64,000 nt of DNA from contig JBBPIR010000001.1 of NCBI GenBank assembly GCA_038040195.1, positions 207,661 through 271,660 on the forward strand, given 5' to 3'. This document shows positions 52,681-61,183 of the stretch, one piece after another. Position 1 is the stretch's first letter. Each line of letters begins with the position of its first letter. Under the pieces are notes generated by a model. It did no database searches. It saw only the letters and a program-made list of their open reading frames with translations, and was not told where the DNA came from. The position numbers and the translations under genes were made by a program. Source of the stretch: Chloroflexota bacterium (lineage in GTDB: Bacteria; Chloroflexota; Limnocylindria; QHBO01).

Positions 52681-53599
52681 GAGGCCAGCCGCCGAGGATG
52701 GGCCGCTCCCCACGCACCAGGCGCGCCAGGTCCGCGTACACCGCGCCCGCCGAGACGGGGCCCGCCCCAGGCCCGCGAATGGTGATGCTCTCCGCCCCCT
52801 CGAGCTCGATCTCGAGCAGGCACTCGACGCCTCGCAGCTCAGCCAGCGGCGACCCGGAGTCGAGGGCGACCGGCCCGACCGACAGCTCGTCGGGCGTAGC
52901 CTCCGCGACCAGCCGCACGACCTCGCCGGGCGCCACTGCCAGGCCCACGATTCCCGCCCGGCGCACCTCGCCCTCCGAGCGCCAGCGACCCCACGCCACC
53001 CAGGACAGCAGGGCGAGCTTCTGGGCTGCGTCGAGCCCGTCCACGTCCAGCGACGGATCGGCCTCCGCGTAGCCGGCGGCCTGCGCCGCGGCCAGCGAAT
53101 CGTCGTATGACCGGCCCTCGCCCATGGCCGCCAGGATGAAGGTCGTGGTCGCGTTCAGCAGGCCCCGCAGCCGCCGGACCCGGCCGGACGCGGCCAGGTG
53201 CTCGGTGACCTCCAGCATCGGCGTTCCACCGCCGACCGAAGCCGATGCCAGCAGCGCCCCACCGTGGCGAGCGGCAAGCTCGGCCAGCTCACCACCGTGC
53301 GCGGCCAGGAGCGCCTTGTTGGCCGTCACGTACGGCAGGCCCGCGGAAAGCGCTGCCTCGGCCCAGCGACGCGGTTGGGACACGCTGCCGGCCAGCTCCA
53401 CCAGCGCGTCGATCTCGTCGAGCGGGCCGGGTTCCCCGGCCACGGGCACGCCCTGGGGGAGCGCCAGCCCGCGCTCGCGGCGAGGCTCGCGGACCGCCAC
53501 CCAGGCCAGCCGCATCGCCAACGGACCGCGTTCCACCAACGCTCCGAGCGCCGATCCCACGGTCCCCCAGCCCACCAGCCCGATGCGGAGCGGTTCCAT
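52673..53599 (-). CDS. hom: Homoserine dehydrogenase (short form)
   Basis: The NAD(P) loop is GLVGWGTVGSAL (G10, G12, G15). VTANKALLA and GYAEADPSLDVDGLDAAQKL carry the catalytic Lys and Asp residues. At 308 residues it has no ACT domain, so feedback control by threonine at that domain is absent. ATG 53599 follows a TACCGT box by 7 nt. Leads the hom-asd-SH3 operon. Confidence 0.92.
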   Translation of the reverse strand: MEPLRIGLVGWGTVGSALGALVERGPLAMRLAWVAVREPRRERGLALPQGVPVAGEPGPLDEIDALVELAGSVSQPRRWAEAALSAGLPYVTANKALLAAHGGELAELAARHGGALLASASVGGGTPMLEVTEHLAASGRVRRLRGLLNATTTFILAAMGEGRSYDDSLAAAQAAGYAEADPSLDVDGLDAAQKLALLSWVAWGRWRSEGEVRRAGIVGLAVAPGEVVRLVAEATPDELSVGPVALDSGSPLAELRGVECLLEIELEGAESITIRGPGAGPVSAGAVYADLARLVRGERPILGGWPHA

Positions 53600-53606
53600 C
53601 GACCCC

Positions 53607-53616
53607 ACGGTATCCT
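53607..53616. promoter_or_regulatory. Overlapping divergent -10 boxes for hom and the SnoaL-like gene
   Basis: The 10-bp string ACGGTATCCT contains TACCGT on the reverse strand (7 nt before the hom ATG) and TATCCT on the forward strand (9 nt before the ATG at 53626). The two start codons are only 26 bp apart, so polymerase cannot bind both sites at once. Confidence 0.4.
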
Positions 53617-53625
53617 TCGCGGGCC

Positions 53626-53964
53626 ATGGGCGCCACCGAGACCATCGACCTGTTCCTGGAGCTCATCAACGACGATGAGCGCGAGCGCGCCGTCGACCTG
53701 TTTTCGGAGTTCGCCGTGATGGGCATCTCGACACCCGGCTCGGACGAGCGGACCAACCTGCGCGGCCGCGACCGGGTGGGCGGCTGGTTCATTCGGGCCG
53801 GTGACGGGTTCCGGATGTACGTCAACGACAGCCGCAATATGGGCGCGTCGCTGATCGCCGACGTGACCGTCATCCGGCCAGGCATTCAGCCGCTTCACGT
53901 GGAGGCCAACTTCCGGGTCGAGAACGGCGAAATCGTCTCGCTCTTTCTCCAACCGGCGCGTTAG
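53626..53964 (+). CDS. SnoaL/NTF2-like small protein (112 aa)
   Basis: The alternation of helix and strand (IDLFLELINDDERERAVDLFSE, DRVGGWFIRAG, HVEANFRVENGEIVSLFLQP) fits the NTF2-like cone fold. No catalytic pattern is evident. It converges on cofE, overlapping by 4 bp. Confidence 0.6.
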   Translation: MGATETIDLFLELINDDERERAVDLFSEFAVMGISTPGSDERTNLRGRDRVGGWFIRAGDGFRMYVNDSRNMGASLIADVTVIRPGIQPLHVEANFRVENGEIVSLFLQPAR

Positions 53965-54725
53965 GGGAACAGATCGCGGGCGCGGTCCATGATGAGCGGC
54001 CGGGCTCCCGGGTCTTCGCCCACCGGCCGCGCGTACGGGTAGCCGCGGACCAGCACCACCGGCCGGCCGGACGCTTTTCCGGCCGCCAGCTCGGCCGCGG
54101 AGGCCAGCTCGTCCGCCACCGCCACCACCGTCGCGTGCAGCTCACGCCCGTCCGCATCCGGCTGGCCGCGCAGGTCCGCCAGGACCTCGATCCCGGCCGC
54201 CCCGATTGTCACGTCTGTGATCCCGTCCCGCCATGGCCGCCCGAATGAGTCCGAGATGAGCACCGCCGGCCGCGCCCCGGCCAGCTCGCCCAGCCGCTCA
54301 CGGATGAGCCGCGCCGATCGGTCCGGATCCTCGGGCAGGAGCGTGGCCCGCTCAGCCCCCCCCGGCCCCGTGTTCGAGAGGTCCACCCCAGCGTTGGCGC
54401 ACACCAGGCCGTGGCGGGTGCGGCTGATGATCAGCCCGCCCTCGGCCATGCGCACGACCTCGACGCTCTCACGCAGCACGAGCTCCACCTGCCGCGGGTC
54501 CTTGCCCCAGCGCTCTCCCCATTCGACCGCCCGGGCCGACGGCTGCACCGATGCCAGGTCCAGCACTCGCCCCTCGGCCTTGGACACGATCTTCTGGGTC
54601 ACGACCAGGACATCGTCTTCGGACAGGCCGATGGAGGCGGCGCCCAGCGCCGCCGCGATGAGCGACCCCAGGTCATCGCCCGGCGCCACCTCCGGGATGC
54701 CGTCGAGGGGAATGAGCTGGATCAC
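53961..54725 (-). CDS. cofE: Coenzyme F420-0:L-glutamate ligase
   Basis: CofE adds glutamates to F420-0 with GTP. The 254-residue product shows DDVLVVTQKIVSKAEGRVLDL, the NTGPGG loop, LISDSFGRPWRDGITDVTIG and DELASAAELAAGKASGRPVVLVRG. It is the single-domain form; the actinobacterial FbiB has an extra FMN nitroreductase domain that is absent here. GTG start overlaps cofC (GTGA). Confidence 0.95.
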   Translation of the reverse strand: MIQLIPLDGIPEVAPGDDLGSLIAAALGAASIGLSEDDVLVVTQKIVSKAEGRVLDLASVQPSARAVEWGERWGKDPRQVELVLRESVEVVRMAEGGLIISRTRHGLVCANAGVDLSNTGPGGAERATLLPEDPDRSARLIRERLGELAGARPAVLISDSFGRPWRDGITDVTIGAAGIEVLADLRGQPDADGRELHATVVAVADELASAAELAAGKASGRPVVLVRGYPYARPVGEDPGARPLIMDRARDLFP

Positions 54726-55321
54726 GCGGCGTGACCCCTCGCCAGCCACGCGGCCAGGTCCTGCGGCGTGTCGACGTCGAACGCCAGACCCGGTCGCTCA
54801 ACCACGGCGAACCGCGCCCCGGATCGTTCGGCGGCGGTCCGGTGGGCCGCGAAGCTGTCGCGACCGAACTGGAAGCCGATCACGTCTGGAGGCGTCAAGG
54901 CCAGGCCATTGGTCCCGCGACCGGCCGCGTCCGGCGCAATCGCAACTGCCGGCCCCCGGGGGCTGACCGCGGCCAGCATGGCGGTGACGTCAGCCGGGGA
55001 CAGGTCCGGCAGGTCGCCGTGGAGCACGGCCAGCACCGCTACCCCATCCCGGAGCGCCTCGTCGCGGGCCTGCGCCAGTCCGGCGTTCAGTCCCAGCCCG
55101 TGCTGGACGGCCAGCTGGGCGCCGGCGGCCATCGCCAGCGGTTCCAGGCTCGCGTCCGGGGAGATGACCACCACCTCGTGCTCCGTCGCCACCGCCGCGT
55201 CCAGGACGTGGCGCAGGAGCCACTCGGCCAGCGCCGCCCGTTGGGCCGGGTCCAGCACGCCGGCCAGCCGCGTCTTGGCCTGCTCCAGCCCTCGGTGCGG
55301 AACGATGATCCGAGTTGACAC
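54722..55321 (-). CDS. cofC: Phospholactate/phosphoenolpyruvate guanylyltransferase
   Basis: CofC (FbiD) activates the three-carbon acid for F420 with GTP. The 199-residue product has IIVPHRGLEQAKTRLAGVL (nucleotide site), AVLHGDLPDLSPADV (metal Asp), GRGTNGLAL and FGRDSFAAHRTAA. Whether it prefers phospholactate or phosphoenolpyruvate cannot be told. GTG start 9 nt after cofD; TAACCT, overlapping the cofD stop, precedes it by 6 nt. Confidence 0.93.
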   Translation of the reverse strand: MSTRIIVPHRGLEQAKTRLAGVLDPAQRAALAEWLLRHVLDAAVATEHEVVVISPDASLEPLAMAAGAQLAVQHGLGLNAGLAQARDEALRDGVAVLAVLHGDLPDLSPADVTAMLAAVSPRGPAVAIAPDAAGRGTNGLALTPPDVIGFQFGRDSFAAHRTAAERSGARFAVVERPGLAFDVDTPQDLAAWLARGHAA

Positions 55322-55330
55322 GCGGGCAGG

Positions 55331-56260
55331 TTAGCCCGATGCGGCGTCGATCAGGAACTGGGCCAGCGCGGCGCGGTCGGCATCGGTCTTCATCACCGTC
55401 GGCGCCACCAGGGGCTCCATGCCCAGGGCAGCCACTCCGGGCGCCAGCTCGGCATCGGCTTCATCCAAGACGTATCGGTCGAGCATTCCCGCATACAGGC
55501 GGGCCACGCCCAGCGCGCTGACCTCGTGGCCCAGGGTAGCCAGCATCCGGTCGGTAGGACCCTTGAGCGCTCGGCCGGCCACGATGGGGCTGACACCAAT
55601 CTTGCGACCGGGGGCGGTGGCCACCGCCTCACGCAGCCCCGGGATGGCCAGGGTGGGCTCGATGCTCACGATCGGGTTCGAGGGGCCGATGACCACCAGT
55701 TCCGCGTTCTGCAGCGCCTCGAGCACGGCAGCCGTCGGGCGGGCCTCGGCGGCGCCCTCGAAGCTGATGCCGCGCACCTCGTCGCGCTGGCCGCGCTCGA
55801 CGAAATAGCGCTGGAACTCCAGGTCACCGTCATCGGTCAGGACCCGCGTCCGGAGCCGGTCGTCGGTGGGGGGCAGGATGCGGCTCGGGATGCCCAGCGC
55901 GGCCGCCATGTCCGTGGTGACCTGGGTCAGGGAGGCACCCCGACGGAGCTGCGCCGTGCGCCGGACGAGGGTTCCGAGATCGGCGTCGCCGATCCAGAAC
56001 CAGGTCTCCTCCCCGTACCGCTCCAGCATGGTCAGGGCGCGGTCGGTGTCACCGGCCACACCCCAGCCGCGCACCGGGTCGACCAGGCCGGCCAGCGTGT
56101 ACATGACGCTGTCCAGGTCCGGGCTGACGTGGAGGCCGAACAGCTCCAGGTCGTCGCCCACGTTGACGATGACGTCGAGCGCGCCGGCGGGCAGGACCTG
56201 CTGGAAGCCGTGCGCCAATTTGGCCCCACCCGTCCCCCCTGACAGCAGCGCGACCCGCAC
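55331..56260 (-). CDS. cofD: 2-phospho-L-lactate transferase (F420 synthesis)
   Basis: CofD (FbiA) joins the activated acid to the deazaflavin Fo. The 309-residue product shows LSGGTGGAKLAHGF, IVNVGDDLELFGLHVSPDLDSVMYTLAG, DRALTMLERYGEETWFWIGDADLGT and GPSNPIVSIEPTL. GTG 56260 lies 7 nt after TACGCT. First gene of cofD-cofC-cofE; the Fo synthase genes are not in this window. Confidence 0.95.
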   Translation of the reverse strand: MRVALLSGGTGGAKLAHGFQQVLPAGALDVIVNVGDDLELFGLHVSPDLDSVMYTLAGLVDPVRGWGVAGDTDRALTMLERYGEETWFWIGDADLGTLVRRTAQLRRGASLTQVTTDMAAALGIPSRILPPTDDRLRTRVLTDDGDLEFQRYFVERGQRDEVRGISFEGAAEARPTAAVLEALQNAELVVIGPSNPIVSIEPTLAIPGLREAVATAPGRKIGVSPIVAGRALKGPTDRMLATLGHEVSALGVARLYAGMLDRYVLDEADAELAPGVAALGMEPLVAPTVMKTDADRAALAQFLIDAASG

Positions 56261-56267
56261 GACCGGT

Positions 56268-56273
56268 AGCGTA
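56268..56273 (-). promoter_or_regulatory. -10 box (TACGCT) of the cofDCE operon
   Basis: It ends 7 nt before the GTG of cofD and gives a leaderless transcript; the -35 region is weak, which would fit an activator acting from the operator copies upstream. Confidence 0.4.
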
Positions 56274-56341
56274 CCTATTCGCGCCGCGACACACAGCGGC
56301 CGGGGCCCCGGCCGCGCCGTCGTCGGGTCAATGCGCGGGCG

Positions 56342-56457
56342 AGTCACACATGACTCGCATCGCTCGCCAAAGGCGCTGAGGGCGCCGATTCAGTCACTAG
56401 TGACTGGTGGCCCGTCGATTCAGGCCCCCGCCCTCGTTACCAGTCATCTCTGAATCG
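56342..56457. promoter_or_regulatory. Operator-like region upstream of cofD: two AGTCACnnnTGACT dyads plus CGATTCAG repeats
   Basis: AGTCACACATGACT (56342-56355) and AGTCACTAGTGACT (56392-56405) are copies of one dyad exactly 50 bp apart; the second extends to a 16-bp perfect palindrome (56391-56406). CGATTCAG occurs at 56386 and 56416 (30 bp apart) and inverted at 56450-56457. No gene fits in 56261-56510. The spacing suggests dimers of one regulator on nearly the same helical face. Confidence 0.5.
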
Positions 56458-56510
56458 GATTCGCGGTGCGAGCGCGACCCCACGTCACCGCGGCAGCGTA
56501 TCGGATGCGG

Positions 56511-57458
56511 TCAGACGGCCTCGACCATCGGTCTGACTTCGCCGGCCAGGCGCTCCATCGACTCGCGGTCGAACGGCGCCGGGAAGCCGCCGATCAGGTG
56601 GCGGTACCCAATCGCCACGAAGCGCACGAGCTCTTCGGCGACCTGCTCGGGCGTCCCGACCAGCTGGTTGGGCCACGCCCGCGCCCCACCGTTGTGAGCG
56701 GCCAGCTCCCCCAGCACGCGGCGCGCCTCGGCCTCCGTGTCGCGAATCACCACCACCCCCAGGTTCGCGGTGCGCTCGATCTCGGCTGGGTCGCGACCCA
56801 CCTCGGCGCAGTGCTGCAGCAGGATCTCCTCCTTGCGCCGCACTTTCTCGAAGCCGCCGCCCAAGTTGTTGGCGTCGGCGTACTTGGCCACGATCCGGAG
56901 GGTTTTCCGCTCCCCGCCGCCTCCGACTAGGATCGGCAGATGGGCCTGGACCGGCGGCGGGTCATTCCGAACCGAGCGCACCGCATAGTGATCGGTCCCC
57001 GACGGCTTGGTCCCGTCGAACATCCCGCGCAGGATGATCACCGCCTCCTCCAGCCAGCGCAGCCGCTCCCCCACCGACGCGCCGAAGTCGAACCCAAAGT
57101 CGTGATGCTCCTCCCCGAACCACGCGGCGCCGATCCCGCAGATCATCCGCCCCCCGCTCATGTGGTCCAGCTGGGTGACCATCTTGCCGACCAGGGCGGG
57201 GTTACGGAACGGGTTGGCGCCGACCATCAGCCCGATCCGGATCCGGCTGGTGCCGGCCACCCAGCCCGCCAGGCTGAGGTACCCCTCGAACATCGGCCCG
57301 TGGTGGCTTCCGACGATCGGGTACAGGTGATCCCAGGTCCACAGGCTGTCGTACCCGAACTCCTCGGCCCGGATCCCTGCCGCTCGCAACGCATCCCAGT
57401 CGGTGTACTGCGGCCAAGGCAGGGCGCCCAGCTGGATGCTGCCCGATCCCCCGGTCAC
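56511..57458 (-). CDS. LLM-class F420-dependent oxidoreductase
   Basis: The luciferase-like barrel of 315 residues starts LGALPWPQYTDWDALRAAGIRAEEFGYDSLWTWDHL, then IRIGLMVGANPFRNPALVGKM and GIGAAWFGEEHHDFG, the pattern of F420-using family members. The substrate is unknown. GTG overlaps the stop of the PPOX-like gene (GTGA), and the cof genes lie just downstream, in keeping with F420 as cofactor. Confidence 0.88.
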   Translation of the reverse strand: MTGGSGSIQLGALPWPQYTDWDALRAAGIRAEEFGYDSLWTWDHLYPIVGSHHGPMFEGYLSLAGWVAGTSRIRIGLMVGANPFRNPALVGKMVTQLDHMSGGRMICGIGAAWFGEEHHDFGFDFGASVGERLRWLEEAVIILRGMFDGTKPSGTDHYAVRSVRNDPPPVQAHLPILVGGGGERKTLRIVAKYADANNLGGGFEKVRRKEEILLQHCAEVGRDPAEIERTANLGVVVIRDTEAEARRVLGELAAHNGGARAWPNQLVGTPEQVAEELVRFVAIGYRHLIGGFPAPFDRESMERLAGEVRPMVEAV

Positions 57459-57868
57459 GGATGCCAGATGACGCGGTCGATGCGGATCAGGAAGGTCCGC
57501 CGATCCTGGCCGTTGAAGCGCTCCGGATCGGAGCCGTAGCGGACGGCCAGGGCCTTGATGTCGGCCAGGCCGCGGATGGGGTCCTCGACGACCCGCCCGC
57601 GGCCCTCTACTGCCAGGTACTGCCAGCCGTCTTCAAACAGCAGGGAGACGCGCGGATCGCGGCGCAGATGCTTGGTCTTGAGCCGCTCGTTGCGGCTGTT
57701 GACCAGGATGACATCGTCGCCTTCGGGTGCGAAGTCGTACCAGACCACGCTCTGCTTCGGGTTGCCCGCTGAGTCGAGGGTGGCCATCACCGGATACCGC
57801 AGCTCGGCCGCCAGCCAGGCGCGATTCTCATCGGTCAGGCGGTCGGCGACGTCAATCCGGACGGTCAT
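57455..57868 (-). CDS. Pyridoxamine-phosphate-oxidase-fold protein (probable F420-dependent reductase)
   Basis: The 137-residue split barrel shows YPVMATLDSAGNPKQSVVWYDF, VNSRNERLKTKHLRRDPRVSLL and YLAVEGRGRVVED, typical of F420-binding FDOR-B proteins. TAGGAT precedes the ATG by 9 nt. Co-transcribed with the LLM-class gene. Confidence 0.85.
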   Translation of the reverse strand: MTVRIDVADRLTDENRAWLAAELRYPVMATLDSAGNPKQSVVWYDFAPEGDDVILVNSRNERLKTKHLRRDPRVSLLFEDGWQYLAVEGRGRVVEDPIRGLADIKALAVRYGSDPERFNGQDRRTFLIRIDRVIWHP

Positions 57869-57904
57869 CGGCTGCCCATCCTATCCGGGATGACACACCG
57901 ATGC

Positions 57905-57994
57905 GCCCGCGGCCGATGGCCGCGGGCTAGTAGCCGCGGGCTGAGTACGGAGTGGATAACCTCGAGGCCCGCCGGCGGACCGGCGGGCCTCGAG
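57905..57994 (-). terminator. Two strong hairpins after the M6-like peptidase gene
   Basis: A 15-bp perfect stem (57961-57975 with 57980-57994, 4-nt loop) is followed on this strand by a 10-bp stem (57905-57914 with 57918-57927). No U-tract follows, so termination or mRNA 3'-end protection is the likely role. Confidence 0.6.
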
Positions 57995-58011
57995 TATCGG
58001 TTCAGGTCAGG

Positions 58012-60303
58012 TTACGGAGGCGGAATCTGACCGTCGGCCCTCTCAAACCCGTTCACCATCAGGCTGTACGGCGCATAGGTGCCGGCCTGGTCGTCCTCGG
58101 GCGTTAGAGCGGTGATGATCGCCACCACCTGGGTGCTTCCAGAGAGTGTCCCCAACTCAGCTCCGCTGAACGCGTACGTGTTGCCCGCGCCCAATGTCGG
58201 CCGAAGGATGACGACGTTTCCGCCGGTGAGGATGTCACCGTAGGCGTCGACGGTCCCGCTGAGCCCGACCAGCTGGACCAACCAGCCGAACCCGAGCGGG
58301 CTCGGGTCGTAGAACTGGATGTTGTTCCAGTCCAATAGCTCGCCGGGAGTCGGGTCGACGGGATTCACGCCGATCATGGCGTTCCTGACGAACCACCCGT
58401 CGAACTCGACGGATGGGTCGCTGATCATCCTGAATGCCAGGAGGAAGGTCCCGGTCGGCAGATCACAGGTCGAGCTGACCGGCAATAGCGCCGAGCCGAC
58501 GTATCCCAAGCCAGTCTCGTCTGGGCCAGTGAACCCAGGCAGGTTGGCCACGATGGTGGCGATGGCATCGGGGTTGTGATCCGATGTCGTGCCAGTGCAC
58601 GCCAAAGAGGTCCAGTTCGCCCCGCTGTCGGTCGAGACCTGCACGAAGCCGAAGTCCCAGCTGTTCTCCATCTGGTAGTAGTGCTCGAAGGTGAGCACAT
58701 CGGTTTCGGCTGCGGTCACCTGACGCGCGATGCTCGCGTCGAGGTTCGAAAGGTACGGATCGCCGGCCGGATCCGGCGTCCAGTACCCACCCTCGACGAT
58801 CCACTGCGGGCCGCCGGGGGCGGTGAAGAACTCCGAGCCATTGAAGTCGATCGACGTCAGTCCGGATGCTGGGCCGAGCTGGATGTAGTCCGACCCGTAC
58901 GGCGGAGCGCCGGGCGTGTCGTTCGCATCTCCAGCGGCGTTGAAGAAAACCGTTGCCTCGGTGGTTGAGTTCTGCAGATCGGCCAGGAGTGCCCCAGTCA
59001 CCGATGCACCGTTGTCGATGTATCCGTCAACCAGGACCGACGCGACGATGTCGCGGAACAACGAGTCAAACGTGTCACTGCTTCCGAAGGCGGCAAGCGT
59101 GTCGTTCAGGCCCGCGATGCTGTTGAGCGGGTTGTGGTGCCAGGCCGTGAAGAAGGACTGGCCGTAGCCCTGACTCTGCATGTAGGTCATGAAGAAGTAG
59201 GCGAACCCGTAATCCTCGAAGATCTCAGCTGGGCCGGGTTGGTCCTCCCAAACCGTCAGACTGTTTTCCGGGCCCGTGTCATCCGGCAGCGAATTCCAGT
59301 CGGGATGGAAGACGCTCAGCCAGCCCAGGAAGCCCTGGGTATGGGAGTCGAATCCCATTTCGTCGACGTGCAGGCTCGGGTCGTTGTAGCCGGTAAGGAT
59401 CTCCGCGAAGTCGCTCATTCCCTCGTTGACCCAGCTCACCTCGTCGGCGTCGTAGTCAGCGTGGATGAGGTGCTGATACTCGTGCGCGAACACGCTCTCG
59501 TACAGAAATGGCCGAGCCGGCATGCTCAAGCACGGATCTGTGGATGGGCTATGAGGCGGGTTTGCCCCTGTCCGGTGTACCCAGTCGAACGCGTCAATGG
59601 TCATGACGTTTCGCTGGGTGTAGAACGAGAGGGTCGAGCTGAAGAAGCCCGCGATATAGGGCAACGTGTTGGCGTTGTCCGTGTCGAAGTAGTTGTCATC
59701 CCGGACGTTGTCCACCAGGATCACATCCCGCCCGGCGGGGTTGCGGTAGGCGTTCTTGTGAGTGGGAACCCCAATCCCATTCAACAGATCGACCAGCGGC
59801 GCGGAGTCGCCGCGCCGGACGTTCGGTTCTCCAAACCAGGCGGTGTCCGTGGGCCTGATGTTCCCGCTGAACTGCTGGAGCAGGTACGCCACCTGGGCGT
59901 TGGTGATGACGTTCCGAACGCCATCGTTCCGGCAGTCGTTGTCTGGCCCATCCGGATCAGGAAAATTGATGTTGTTGGCCACCCACAGCTCGGCATCCTT
60001 GCTGGTGCCGCGCAGGGTGAAGAACTTCAGGTAGAAGCCGGTGGCGTCGTTCAACGCAAGGAAGACGCGCTGGTCGCCGACCTTCGGCGGGCGGTTCTGG
60101 TCGCCCTGGGATTGGACCGGCGCCGGCTTCTTCCAGTCGACGTGAACGCCGGTGCCGCGCAGCTCCTCGCGCAGCTCCTTGATGTCGTTGCCCTCGAATG
60201 GGCTGCCGGCGGCCACGGGGACAGCGTTAGCCATCAGGAGGCTGCCGACCATGGCAGCCAGGAGGAGGGCACGGAGCCCTCGCTGTAGTGCACTTGATCT
60301 CAT
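58012..60303 (-). CDS. Large secreted zinc metallopeptidase (M6/immune-inhibitor-A-like)
   Basis: The 763-residue exoprotein has a signal peptide (ALLLAAMVGSLLMANAVPVAAG). The zinc site is in YESVFAHEYQHLIHADYDADEVSWVNEGMSDFAE: HEXXH, a further His three residues on, and the Glu of NEG. Residues about 480-760 are beta-rich, with features of adhesion or MAM-like repeats found in M6-type peptidases. The ATG has an AGGAG ribosome-binding site. It is probably released to digest external protein. Confidence 0.82.
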   Translation of the reverse strand: MRSSALQRGLRALLLAAMVGSLLMANAVPVAAGSPFEGNDIKELREELRGTGVHVDWKKPAPVQSQGDQNRPPKVGDQRVFLALNDATGFYLKFFTLRGTSKDAELWVANNINFPDPDGPDNDCRNDGVRNVITNAQVAYLLQQFSGNIRPTDTAWFGEPNVRRGDSAPLVDLLNGIGVPTHKNAYRNPAGRDVILVDNVRDDNYFDTDNANTLPYIAGFFSSTLSFYTQRNVMTIDAFDWVHRTGANPPHSPSTDPCLSMPARPFLYESVFAHEYQHLIHADYDADEVSWVNEGMSDFAEILTGYNDPSLHVDEMGFDSHTQGFLGWLSVFHPDWNSLPDDTGPENSLTVWEDQPGPAEIFEDYGFAYFFMTYMQSQGYGQSFFTAWHHNPLNSIAGLNDTLAAFGSSDTFDSLFRDIVASVLVDGYIDNGASVTGALLADLQNSTTEATVFFNAAGDANDTPGAPPYGSDYIQLGPASGLTSIDFNGSEFFTAPGGPQWIVEGGYWTPDPAGDPYLSNLDASIARQVTAAETDVLTFEHYYQMENSWDFGFVQVSTDSGANWTSLACTGTTSDHNPDAIATIVANLPGFTGPDETGLGYVGSALLPVSSTCDLPTGTFLLAFRMISDPSVEFDGWFVRNAMIGVNPVDPTPGELLDWNNIQFYDPSPLGFGWLVQLVGLSGTVDAYGDILTGGNVVILRPTLGAGNTYAFSGAELGTLSGSTQVVAIITALTPEDDQAGTYAPYSLMVNGFERADGQIPPP

Positions 60304-60396
60304 CGGTCTCCTCTCTCATTGCCACACATGGATGGAGACGGGCGCCGTGTAGAGCGCGCCGCAGGTTGGGCACGGTCGTGGGCGCGCTGATCCTAG

Positions 60397-60571
60397 CCCC
60401 TGGCAGGCCGACTGGCAAATCGTGGAGACAAATACGTGTTGACCGCTAACAAAGGGGAATCCGGCCTCAGTTCAGGTGCGATCTGCCCCTTGGCTAGCCG
60501 GCCGGCAAATCGTGGAGACAAATAAGTGTTGACCACCATCAACGGCGGGTCCGCCTCAGATTCACGCGCGA
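60397..60571. repeat. Two tandem copies of an approximately 86-90-bp intergenic repeat
   Basis: Copies start near 60397 and 60486, with a 90-bp period. The core, GGCAAATCGTGGAGACAAAT and the next 11 bases, occurs at 60414-60444 and 60504-60534 with one difference (ATAC/ATAA); flanks are also alike (CCCCT(T)GGC... and CCGCCTCAG/CCGGCCTCAG). It fills most of the 288-bp gap between the peptidase and lipoprotein genes. It resembles a dispersed intergenic repeat rather than a gene. Confidence 0.7.
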
Positions 60572-60591
60572 CTCGAACCGGGGCGCGGCCG

Positions 60592-61179
60592 CTACGGCAG
60601 GAAGGCGAGGATCTCCTGGGTGGCATTGGCGTCGGTGGAGGAGACGAAGTACAGAACCTCGCCGGTCGCATACAGCGTCACCGGGGTCGGGAAGTCGAGG
60701 TTCGTATCCGACAGCTCCACCGACTTGCCGCCGATCGTCTCGGCATGCCACACCAGCGGGTCGGCGCCCTCGTCCGCAGTGGCCTTGAACTCGTCGACCA
60801 GGTCGGAAGCGGTTGCGCCGATGACCTGGAAGGCGAGGATGCTGGCCGTCTGCGTGCCACCTGCGTTGGCTCCGAATGCAATCGCCACCGACACTTCCTG
60901 GATGTCGGCCCCCAGGGATTCGATGAAGGTGACGAACCGTTCATCGACCTCGCCCGCGATAAAGTCGGGGCCGCTCATCGAGAACGCCTGGAACGTGATG
61001 CCGGCTGCCTCGCTGGGCAGCGTGGCCTCCAGGTCGGCCGCGCCGAAGAACGACGGGAGTGGGCCGCCGGACGTGGCCGGCTCCGACGGGGATGGGCTGG
61101 CGACCGGGGAGGCGGAAGCCTGACAGGCGGCGAGGAGCAGCGCCGCGACGGCGGCGCTCAGCACGTGGCGTGGTCGCAT
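60592..61179 (-). CDS. Lipoprotein of unknown function (195 aa)
   Basis: The lipobox is LLLAAC at the end of a short signal, followed by a Ser/Pro-rich spacer and a mixed alpha/beta domain (LPSEAAGITFQAFSMSG, FQVIGATASDLVDEF, VTLYATGEVLYFVSSTDANA). No family recognised. Start ATG 61179; 4 nt after the hydantoinase stop, so co-transcribed. Confidence 0.75.
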   Translation of the reverse strand: MRPRHVLSAAVAALLLAACQASASPVASPSPSEPATSGGPLPSFFGAADLEATLPSEAAGITFQAFSMSGPDFIAGEVDERFVTFIESLGADIQEVSVAIAFGANAGGTQTASILAFQVIGATASDLVDEFKATADEGADPLVWHAETIGGKSVELSDTNLDFPTPVTLYATGEVLYFVSSTDANATQEILAFLP

Positions 61180-61183
61180 CGGT

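Noticed and set aside
60393-60671. A 92-codon reverse-strand frame containing a repeated VNTYLSPRFA peptide
   Set aside because: The repetition comes from the 90-bp DNA repeat, the N-terminal half is an antiphase shadow of the lipoprotein gene, and there is no ribosome-binding site or -10 box.
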